NCBI GenBank assembly: GCA_035041965.1
Contig: JAPYMA010001442.1
Location: forward strand, 1 to 64,000
Origin: Anisakis pegreffii
Taxonomy: Eukaryota; Nematoda; Chromadorea; Rhabditida; Anisakidae
Direction of reading: 5' to 3'
DNA length: 64,000 nt
Below the pieces are notes generated by a model. The model ran no database searches and had not been told where the DNA came from. It saw only the letters and a list, made by a program, of their open reading frames with translations. Each line of letters begins with the position of its first letter. Position 1 is the first letter of the stretch. The position numbers and the translations under genes are program-made. Shown here piece by piece: positions 36,276 through 47,500 of this stretch.

Positions 36276-37116
36276 GGTCGACGGATTAGTTCTTCCCCTT
36301 CAAAACTATACATTCATATACGCTTGCTTCGTTAAACGTAAGTAGTACTTGTGGGGTAACTTAACGGCGGTAACCAGCCTCGCCCGCAAATTACGGTAGT
36401 ACGCCACGCCCACTTTCAACATTTCACACCACCCATCAGCTATCGATAATCCCACATAAAGTAAATCCTATAAAGACACAAAAAGTTGCAGAAACGGTGT
36501 CGCATATTTATCCGAAAACATAATGTTAATTTTATGTTAAACTGTTAGATCACAAACACAAAGCTTTGCAGAAGTTTGAAAGTCGGAACTACATCCATAC
36601 ATTCAAACCTTCCCGTGCTAGTCAGGCCCTTTAATGGTAACACCTAACGAAAATACGATAAAGGCACAAAGAGCTGCGAAATCAGAATCGGTTTTATAAT
36701 TTTGTACTATAGGTGTCAACTCAGAGATACTAAACTTTGCATGCGTTTTTAAACCAGTGCTAAACTGGACAACGCACGCGCATTCAAACTTTTCCACACC
36801 ATTCAGATCTTTCAGTAGCACCACATAACGAAAATGCAATAAAGACACAAAGAACTGGAAAATCAGAATCGGTTTCATAATTTTATGTCAATTTTATGCT
36901 ACTTATGTCAGATCAGAAAAAGTGAGCTTCCACAGTAGTACCTCAGAACTTAAATGATTGCGGCAACTAGCCACGCCCACAGCCAAGGCAACCAAAGGGA
37001 GCGGTATTTCCGAGGTTAAATGCCTACAGTCATTAGCCACGATCACAAACTACGGTAGTTAACCACACCCGCACTTAACGAAAAGTTTACGAATCGAGTG
37101 AAGACATAAAGAGTTA
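36276..37116. repeat. Diverged satellite-related repeats
   Basis: Units of roughly 180 bases recur: ACGAAAATACGATAAAGGCAC at 36646, ACGAAAATGCAATAAAGACAC at 36827, and weaker copies near 36464 and 37079, each followed by AAATCAG-like sequence. Another pair is ACGGTAGTACGCCACGCCCA (36393) and ACGGTAGTTAACCACACCCG (37053). They lead without a break into the regular array on the right and look like its older, diverged edge. Confidence 0.6.
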
Positions 37117-39438
37117 AGAAATCAGGGCGACTTTACTTAGTTGAGGAGCTACAGCTATTTTATTAAAGCTATCTCAACTAGCGCTGAGGTGCTCAGTGAT
37201 ATGCATTTGATCACTATATATCAATAGATATTATACATTACAATAGAAATATAGGTTTGATACATTCAAGCCTACCGTTTTCTCAAATTTGCCCAGTAAC
37301 ATAGTAATCTTATTAAATCGTTCGATCGAGCAGAATCTCGGCTTTCTAAGAATGAAAAACTCGCCGTGAAATTCAGCCTCTGCGAGAAGATATAGCTATT
37401 TTTCTGATGCTATAGGGGTTAGCTCATTGAAACTTACCGTACTCTCAGCTTTGACCAGTAACATATTAATTTCTTCACAACAATCGATCGAGCAGGATCT
37501 CTGCATTCAGAAAAGTATATATTTTGTCGGGCGATTTTGCTTAGCCGAGGAGATATAGCTATTTTATTAAAGCTATCTCAACCAGCGCGGAGGTGCTCAG
37601 ACATATGCATTTGATCACTACTGATCAATAGATATTAGAACAGAATCTCGGCTTTCTAAAAATAAAAAATTCGCCGCCAAGTTCAGCCTCTGCGAGAAGA
37701 TATAGCTATTTTTCTGCTGATATAGGGGTTAGGTCAATGAAACTTACCGTACTCTCAGCTTTGACCAGTAACATATTAATTTTTTCACACCCATCGATCG
37801 AGCAGGATCTCTGCATTCAGAAAAGTATATATTTTGTCGGGCGATTTTGCTTAGCCGAGGAGATATAGCTATTTTATTAAAGCTATCTCAACCAGCGCGG
37901 AGGTGCTCAGACATATGCATTTGATCACTACTGATCAATAGATATTATGCATTACAATAGAAATATAGGTTTGATGCATTCAAGCCTACCGTCTTCTCAA
38001 GTTTGCCCAGTAACATAGTAACCTTTGTACATTATTCGATCCAGCAGAATCTCGGCTTTCTAAAAATGAAAAACTCGCCGCGAAATTCAGCCTATGCGAG
38101 GAGATATAGCTATTTCTCTGATGCTATAGGGTTAGCTCATTGAAGCTTACCGTACTCTCAGCTTTGACCAGTAACATATTAATTTTTTCACACCAATCGA
38201 TCGAGCAGGATCTCTGCATTCAGAAAAGTATATATTTTGTCGGGCGATTTTGCTTAGCCGAGGAGATATAGCTATTTTATTAAAGCTATCTCAACTAGCG
38301 CGGAGGTGCTCAGACATATGCATTTGATCACTACTGATCAATAGATATTATGCATTACAATAGAAATATAGGTTTGATACATTCAAGCCTACCGTCTTCT
38401 CAAGTTTGCCCAGCAACATAACATACCTTTTTTAATTATTCGATCCAGCAGAATCTCGGCTTTCTAAAAATAAAAAATTCGCCGCGAAATTCAGCCTCTG
38501 CGAGAAGATATAGCTATTTTTCTGATGATATAGGGGTTAGGTCAATGAAACTTACCGTACTCTCAGCTTTGACCAGTAACATATGAATTTCTTCACATCA
38601 TTCGATCGAGCAGAATCTCTACATTCAGAAAAATATATATTTTGTCGGGCGATTTTGATTACTTGAGGAGCTATAGCTATTTTATTGAAGCTACCTCAAC
38701 CAGCGCTGAGGTGCTCATTGACATGCATTTGATCACTATAGATCAATGCATATTACACATTACTATAGATATATGGGTTTGATACATTCAAGCCTACCGT
38801 CTTCTCAAGTTTGCCCGGAAACATGTTGATATTTGTACATCATTCGATTGAGCATAATCTTTGCTTTCTAAAAATGAAAAGATCACCGGAAAAATCCGCC
38901 TTTGCGAGGAGATGTAGCTATTTTTCTGATTCTATAGGGGTTGGTACAATCAATCCTTCCGTACTCTCAGCTTTGACCAGTAACATATGAATTTCTTCAC
39001 ATCATTCGATCGAGCAGAATCTCTGCATTCAGAAAAGTATATATTTTGTCGGGCGATTTTACTTAGCCGAGGAGATATAGCTATTTTATTAAAGCTATCT
39101 CAACCAGCGCGGAGGTGCTCAGACATATGCATTTGATCACTACTGATCAATAGATATTATGCATTACAATAGAAATATAGGTTTGATGCATTCAAGCCTA
39201 CCGTCTTCTCAAGTTTGCCCAGTAACATAGTAACCTTTGTACATTATTCGATCGAGCAGAATCTCGGCTTTCTAAAAATGAAAAATTCGCCGTGAAATTC
39301 AGCCTCTGCGAGAAGATATAGCTATTTTTCTGATGCTATAGGGTTAGCTCATTGAAACTTACCGTACTCTCAGCTTTGACCAGTAACATATTAATTTCTT
39401 CACACCACTCGACCGAGCAGGATCTCTGCATTCAGAAA
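37117..39438. repeat. Satellite array with 404-bp higher-order unit
   Basis: The phrase CATTCAGAAAAGTATATATT or close variants recurs at 37503, 37813, 38217, 38621, 39024 and 39428, giving spacings of 310, 404, 404, 403 and 404. The short second unit lacks about 94 bases. Each unit has two related halves: one with AAGCCTACCGTCTTCTCAAG and TTTGCCCAGTAACATA, the other with AACTTACCGTACTCTCAGC and TTTGACCAGTAACATA. Hence the array is a dimer-based higher-order repeat. A stem AGATATAGCT...AGCTATCT and a TGATCACTACTGATCA palindrome occur in most A halves. No coding function is seen. Confidence 0.92.
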
Positions 39439-40160
39439 AATGCTATCACCTCATTCACAATCTATGTCTTGTTTGCTTTCACAAGTTTGTTTCGTTGTGA
39501 GAAGGATCCCTCAGAAAAGTGTGGTTTTCTCAGCCCATTATGAAGTTGAGTAGTGGAACCAAAGGGTCTGCTGATTCTGAAGAAGTTTGCAATCCATGAA
39601 TGTAGATTTTTGAAAATTCATGTAGGTTTGTGCTATCGCCTGGAAGTACATGAGTCATAATTATTACTGGTCGGATTTATTTTCTAGGTGACACGAACAG
39701 TTACTGCGATCTTGCCTGTATGTAGCAGAGCCCCCATTGAATCAATCAATAAGTGATTATTGAGTTGATCGGTGGCATATGCAGAGAAGAACATCCTTGA
39801 TGGGAAGAGATATTTGAAATTTTGGTGATTTCCATTTGAGTTTTTGAGGTAGTCGTAAAAGAGAACCACATGAAAATGGTTGAGTATCAGATGAAAATCT
39901 TCAACGAGGTGAAACTGTAAATTGTAAACGGTGGTTGGAATTGCTGAATAAAGACGTATCTATTTTCCAAATCTGCATATTCCGCCGGATTTCTCTCAAT
40001 ACCGCCTAATAAACGTTGTCAACACTTCTCAATAAACAATATTTGTCAAATGCTGTTCTTATTTGCCAATTACATTTCAATGCAAACGAAAATAAAATCA
40101 TGTGATCATATAACATCGATAAGCTCAATGCGCTATGCACTCAACAACTAGCATTGTAGA
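39439..40160 (+). pseudogene. Relic 3' end of a second lectin gene
   Basis: This is the right copy of the segment at 35500-36275. Behind TTTTCTAG at 39688 it retains a counterpart of the last lectin exon, reading CDTNSYCDLACM-stop where the intact gene has CDTDNYCDMTSMYL-stop. The 3' flank is also kept. No other lectin or VWA exon lies upstream: satellite sequence abuts it directly at 39438. It is therefore a gene fragment, probably left from a tandem duplication whose 5' part was lost to or replaced by the satellite (inference). Confidence 0.75.
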
Positions 40161-41505
40161 GGGAAAGTATCATGTGTAAAGATTACCATTCTTCTGGAAA
40201 AGATGCATTTATAAATGCATTCCATCCATAAGAAATCGATCCAATTTGCAAATAAGTTACAATGAAATACCAAATTTTCGTCAGTGAATGCATTTTGTAC
40301 AAGTAACTGTGCAGTAAAAATATTGTTGGGTGGGCGGTGAAATCTGTTCAATTCAATTCACCCAATAAATCAATTCGTGTCCCATGATATTTCAAACAAG
40401 AACGAGTCTGACGAGTCTGTTTCAATAACCCAGTAAATGTTTTTCTTGGTAAATGTGGGTGGAATTATAAACTTTTTTCAAGACATTAATAAAAGTTCCA
40501 GACGGTGATAACTCGAATAAAAATAGTTGTCAGCATAATAATCAATGCAAGTGTTGAAATAATGAATTTCTTCTGTCAGCTGATATAGCAAAGTACTTTT
40601 CAGGATCAAAATTGCAATTGACTCACTGTCTGTCTCAACTAAATAAACTTTGCATGCCTATGCTATCGTAGAAACGGCCATAAGAGTCGCCTATTTTTGC
40701 TGAAGGTGTTTGAGGAAACGATCTGAAAGCATTTGAACGGATTTGAAAAGGACTTGAGGATTTGTGGTGGTATGCGTTGCGATAGGAGATGACGATGGCA
40801 ATCGAGTGTCATAGTCTTGTCAAGTTGTGTTCATCAGCACATTATTACGATTCGATAATGAATATCGAAATCATCATCATCATCCTCGAGAGTTGTATTA
40901 TGTCAGAAGAAGAAGAGATAAATTGCATATTGACGTAAGCGAGATGTAAGGATGTAGGCGGAGTGTGGTGCTTTGAGCTGGAACGAGATGCGTACGGGAT
41001 GTGCAGCGATGAGGATTAGGCTAATGGCTGTATGATATAAAAGAATTAGTGAAACGGCAAGTCATCTGAAACAAGTCATTCATTAGCGAATATATTGAAT
41101 GGCGCTATTCAACAACAGATCATACTCAATGCTTACTGCTCAGCCAATCAACCAACTCACCATATAATCATTCACAATTCCCGAACAAATGTTGAAAATT
41201 TACTGCTGTTAATATTTTTGTGTAACAAGAAATATAGGTAGACATAAATCACGGATTCACTCGCACTCAATCACCCTCAATTGCAGTCTTTCATTCAATC
41301 GCTCATTTGCGGATGAGTTTATGCCTTGTTAAAGCTGCATTTGTGAATGTTTAGATCCGTGGATCGCTTTGTTTGTCATAAATTTTGCTTTTGATGTAAT
41401 ATTACTGCGGCTATTGCTGTTAACAACATTACCAATATTATTACCAGCATTTTATCACTATTACTGGCTGTTAAGCACCATAATAATCGACAATAAAACA
41501 CACTT
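40161..41505. other. Upstream region of the PPEF phosphatase gene
   Basis: About 1.3 kb without a supported exon. It includes a short CATCATCAT run near 40875. The promoter of the phosphatase isoform that starts at 41506 should lie here (inference). No repeat homologous to the satellite on its left was seen. Confidence 0.5.
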
Positions 41506-44500
41506 ATGGGCTGTGGTAATTCGTCAAATCAGCCACAGCCGCAGCCTGTACCACCAGAAGTCTGTAAGTTGAAATCCTTCCGCTCTACTGTTAACACCAG
41601 CCATAACGCTATCTCCAGCCGACATGTTAACAGCATCAAAGTTGCTATTAACAACACTAACAACCATAACAGCAATGATGACTCCACTAATACTGACAAT
41701 AATGAACATTCACATCACCGTTCCTCCTTGCCATCTAACTCGATTACATTGAGCCAACCACGGAGGAAATCCAACGAAAGCACTGGCTGGCGACATCGGG
41801 CACAAAATTTGCTCTGTTCGAAGGCCGTGGCACCAAACGACCTAGGTGCATCATCGTTCCTGAATGAAGATGCGCAGAATCCCAATCGCTTGACATCGCC
41901 ACAAACATCGTCTCGTCGAGGTAGCGACACGCCGCGTTTGAGTAAGGCTCTTGGTGTTTGACATTCGACTCTAGCACCACGAGCACTGTGCATGTTGATC
42001 ACCAATACAAGATACGATTGCACTGAAAATGCTTCGCAATCTTTTGAACTACTCATTATGAAAGTTCTGTTGTTTCATAAGCTCATTCCTCTTCATAATT
42101 AAATTCTCCTGTTCGCCCTCCGAATTATATTCCGTTAAAACTTTCATTTTCACATTTCATTCTTTCTTTACTGTTCTCTGTTTGCGTACGATTTTGTTCC
42201 ATTTTGCAAAAAGTCTCTTCCATGAAATAACGACTAAATGTCGTATAGATCAAAAATTGGACCAAAGGATTATGTCGATTCAACGGATTGAATTAAATCA
42301 GCCTCGAAGATTTTTCAATTCGAAGTCTATGGTTCTTGTTTTGCTCTTGACAGTACAGTGTTATGATTGAAAATAAGATCCACTTAAATTCTTCATTCCC
42401 AATTTCATATCTGCACTTAACTCTTAGCTAATCCACTCGATCGAATCTCTGTGCGCCAGAATATTCAGCCTCAGTTCCGTCCGGAAAATATTAATTGAGA
42501 GCTTTATTAATTGAGTCTGTACGAAATACTGGAAGATTATGGATTTGAATAATTGTTCAACGATCTTGTTATGTCATTCGGCGTACGTTGTTTGAGGACT
42601 CAGATTTTGTGTGGAATCTAACGAAAGTGAATTCCTGATGCCTCAGACTGGCATGATTTCGACTAATTTTTAGTGAAAACCAGTAAATGATAAATGATGA
42701 ACAATTGCACGGATCGTGTTTGTAATCGTCTAAAAATGAGCAACAAATCATGAAACATATGTATGCTCAGGGAAGATGAATATATCAAAATGACAACCCA
42801 ATAACTCTCACATATCCAACTTATCGCTGTTCATTCCACTTATCGCTGTTCATTCCACTTATCGCTGTTCAACACATCAATTGCTGGCTGAGAAAATGAA
42901 CATTCCGTTGAAAAACTTTATGATATTTATATGAGTTTGTTTGCAATCAGCGTTAGAACTCACAGGTAACATCGTTATTTCGGTTAATAAGATAACATGC
43001 TTCGGATAATAAAATAACATGTTTCGCTTAATAAGATTGCCATCAGTTTCCAGTTCCAAATTTCTGCTTTCGCTTCAACTCTTTTATCATATGATGTATC
43101 CAGTTTAAAACGGCGCTGCGCCATTTAGCCAGGTGATAAAACGACGAAAAAAGTTCGGATTTTCAAAGTATCGTAAAATTTGATCAATGCGTTTGATCAA
43201 TGATCAATGCGTGAGGTATATAATGAACGATCAGAGAAAAGAGGAGAATTTGAAAGAATTTTCAGATACATTACATGAGATCACTGCCTGTAAGACGAGA
43301 GAACTTTCAAGCTGAAAATAAGTCAATTTTCGAGCCTTCAGCTGTTTTCGAACCAGATTTCGTGAAACATTTGTCATGTGCCAGTAATCACAAACGTATA
43401 ACGCATCAAATGTTACCGCTAATTAACAGCCATCATTGACTGACATCGCTCTACTCAATTATTATATATTATCGCTCATCTATACGTTTTTTAATGAAAT
43501 GCACAGTGTCCTGAACACATTCTAGATTGTGTTTTATTTAGTCGCAGAATATAAGAAATGAACAATCGCATTATTTCTGCGGTCACTTAGAACGAACAGT
43601 CTCTCTGGAATACTTCTGGTGGCTCCTTTTACCATATTCATGTGGCATATGATCATTATCACCAAGAATAGTGCCGTCTTGTTATCAGTCAAAAAAAGAT
43701 CATTTCATTTGTGAGACAAATTTTTACGATATCGTACAATTTTTTCACAGAGTAGTTTTTTCCTGAATATTGAGTAATTGATCTGATCTGGTCAAAGAAA
43801 GTTCCCAAGAGAAGTTTTTTTAGGATCAGGTTATCACGAGATCCAATTACTTCAACATATTTCGATTAATAAGATTGCAATCAGTTTTTAGTGCCAAATT
43901 TCTGCTTTCGCTTCAACTATTTTATCAATTGATGTGCTAATTTTGAAGCCATTTTTCTAGTTGAGCTCATCAGATGTACATCCGAATGAAATATTATTGG
44001 TGAACTACATAGGCAGCTAGTTGTTACCTTAGTAACGATGTGCATCATCTTTCACGAAAGTTTTTCGTCCCCACAGACATGCACATCTATTTGCATGTAT
44101 ATAATTCGATCTCAACTCGAAAAAAAAATGAAGAATTGAATGTCGTTAAAACAAGCTCACATGTTTATCAACAAGAGCGCTTTCGATCGCATCAAAGAAA
44201 GTTCTCAAGAGAAGTTTTTTTTCTGATATTAGTTGATGTCAAGATCAATCAAAAACTCATCAGATGACCGATTTCTAAAGATTTTTTTGCTAGCTCTATC
44301 AAGTCATTATAGATTTAGCATTAGCTAAAACAATGTGTTGGTAATAAAGCAGAGTAAGTTGGGATGTCAGATTTTTTCTTTTCATGATGGAAACATATCG
44401 CGATGAAACGTTTAGAAATGTATCTTGAGCGGCGAAAGATCTGATCTGCGACAGTGTGATTAGCCAGTTCAGACTTGATAATTGAAAGCCATTCTTTCAA

Positions 44501-47500
44501 GTGGAATTACAGTTGGATATAAAGTTGATTGTGCTTACAATTAGGAAAAAAACTGCAACTTTCAAAGGTTTTCTGACGATTGATCAGAGTGTACTCGCCA
44601 AATGCATTGGGGGGAATGATAATGATAGAACAGTAATGAACACGTCTGTCGTCGTTTTTTTCGTTGTTGAGATGAATGACAAGAATGATATGTTGTGCAT
44701 TCTGATGGTTTGTGATGATCAGTCAAGTTGGTAAACGTAACGATCTGATGTTCTAAATAGATTGTAATTTGAGAACATTTTTCATCGAGGGATCTTTTTG
44801 TGAGCTCAATTTGAGGATCAGTTGGCACTCTTTTAGTTTTCATACACCAATTCGTAAACGAAGCATAATATTTTGTTGTTCAAACGATTCAATGCGCATA
44901 TTCTGTCATTGAAGGAATTTTTATTGAACGTTCATTTGAAAGCAGTTCCAGTTGAAATGTTTGAATGCTTTGACGTGATCAATAAGGGCAAAATGCATAA
45001 CGTAATCTTAAATACTTGTTGAACTTGTAAAATCAGTTTATCAAAATAATTGAGAAAATTTTCACTGTTTTACGTCATATTTTATTAATACCGGTTTAGA
45101 ATACTCGAAATAGTTCGTTTTCACATTCAGTCAATGAAACATCGAATTCCATCAGTACCAAAATAGCAATCTTATTGAAATGATCTATGTTGATGAGCAT
45201 GTCGAATGGTGAAAAGTAAGTGTGTAACACTGAATAAATTTCCTCTCGCGATAGCATCTGTCTTCAGTTCAAGCCGATTGAGCGAATCGATTTGTGACTG
45301 GCGTTGTTGATAGCGCTAACGGTTCACCACCTCGCTTTTTCGGATACTTTATGAAAAGTGCCGCATTCGGTAGTTTAGTGGCCTGAACGATTGATCACTT
45401 CATTGAACATCTGAATATTCACTTCATGAAAGCACTCCATGAACAATTTCTTAGATATTTGTATTAATACTTTCTGATTATGTCGTTTGAAATATAAACG
45501 TCAGTGAAAGATCGCGAAAAATACAATAAAGGTGAGTTGTGTAAACTGCTTTAGTGATGTGCCAAATGAGCACTGATCAAATCGTACAAACAACTCAATT
45601 TCATACCAAAAAAACAGAAAAACTGTGGTAAAAAATTCTTAGAAATAACGTACTGGATGAACATCAAAGGAGGATAAATAAATATCGATCGGTAGTGCAT
45701 CATCTTCATAAACTCGTAACTTCTCTGCGATCGATTTAATCACTCCGCATGGCAGTACCACTCGAACGCGCTGAAACTGATTCTAACGATTCACCTCAAG
45801 GATCGATGAAAGCTGCTTTGAAAATTGAACGGATGAATGAAATATTGCAGCCATTACAGCTGTTCTCATCGTATCACTTCCTTATGACGGATTAGCCCAA
45901 CACACTCCACATTTATTTGATTTAGTCACACTTTTGGATTGCCTCTCAATATGTGACAATTTCGAATGGAAGCGATTGAATACATTCTTTCTGTTCTGTA
46001 TAAATGTCTCAGCCAGATCAGCTTCACAAAAACATTACGTTGCCTTCTTGAGCAGATTTTGAAATTACTCCACAATATCGCAATAACGAGAAAGTTTGAA
46101 TAATACGTACTTTTGTTAATGAATCCGAAATTCTCTTGCTTGATTCCTGCTTAGTATCCGCATTAATGTTGGCTGATATAGAGTGCGAGCAACAGCTTCT
46201 GAGTTCCTGAAAATTGATGTTAACAACAAGGTGATCGATATTGATGGCTCGTTAAGGTGTTCGCACTGGCAATTGAAACTTTATATTGAAATGAAATTAG
46301 ATCTTCTGAAGATCGAATGAATTACATGGATACTTGGCTTGAAAACGTTTCAAGATGTTTCATTCATTCAAGATATGGCTGCAAGCGACGACAAAGTATT
46401 GGTTCATGTAATGACATAGACAATTTATTTGATACCTTATACTGCTTCGCACGATAACTCTTTACTGACTTTCTTTGTTCACCCTGGTGAGAAGGATTGC
46501 AGCTCATGGATGCTGAGTTAGTTTGTGTGGCTTCAGAAGTATCGACGCCTCTCGATCCAGTTTTGAAATCCATCGATTTTACTGCCGGCCTGAATAAAGT
46601 ATTCTTTCAGCTGATCTGATCAACGAATGCAATCACACTCAAAAAATAACACTTAAATCCCATCTCACCACACTCGTTCTCTGCAGCTAACTTACGGCTT
46701 AAATTTGCAAACAGTTGCTAAATTTTGACATCGGCTGAATGAGGGAAGGGCAAATTATGACTTTAGACACTCCATGATCATCGAATTCTAGAACATTTTC
46801 TGGATTCGAGTGTGAACTTGAGCTGTGAATGTGGTCCATCAGGACGATGCCGTTTTCCCAATATCGCAAAGATATGAGCTGCCAAATGCCGAGAAGTTAT
46901 CGTGACGAGAAGCTTAATCATTTTCAGCAAAATAAATTATTTTGAAATCTAAAAATTGGGCATTTCTGAAGTGAAATTTACTGCTTCGGTCTCGATTGTT
47001 TAGTTCGCGATTTTGTTGACTTCTCTGAGGGATTTAACGAAATTATTTTCTGCTGCTTTCTTGAAGATTGATCACCGAGCTTTCTGCTTTTACCCGGTAT
47101 ATGAATACTGCTGAAGAATCATTCTCATCTTAGAAATGCAGTGGTCTTTGTATTATCTTGATTAGTTACTCAAGAGATAACACGAAAGTGATTAATGCTT
47201 TAATTGAAACCTTCTCTTGGCTGTCTTCAAACGATTCATCTTCGTTTGCATGGCTGAATGGTTCTTATTTGCAGTGTTCTTCTCATTTTTTTTGTCTTTA
47301 ATCTGAGGCTTTTTCAGAGCGATTGCTGAAATAACTCAGAATGCATTCATCTCAAAAAATATATATTACAAGTCAGCAAATCTGAGAAAACATCAAATAA
47401 TCCATTATACACTGGAAAATGAAATCTCATATGACAGAAGTTACGATGCCTTTTGCTGCACTTCTTGTTGTGACCATTATTGTTGATTTAGTTGTTTCCA

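Noticed and set aside
41506..41961. Complete 151-residue protein starting MGCGNSS
   Set aside because: The same ATG leads through a canonical GTAAGT donor at 41564, in phase, to the PPEF IQ exon, and the family starts this way. The stop at 41961 is better seen as intronic or as a longer alternative exon.
45900..46021. Reading [17 protein letters not shown] in exon 5 of the nested gene
   Set aside because: It looks protein-like, but the upstream exon ends at phase 0, which selects the other open frame. It is kept here in case the upstream junction differs.
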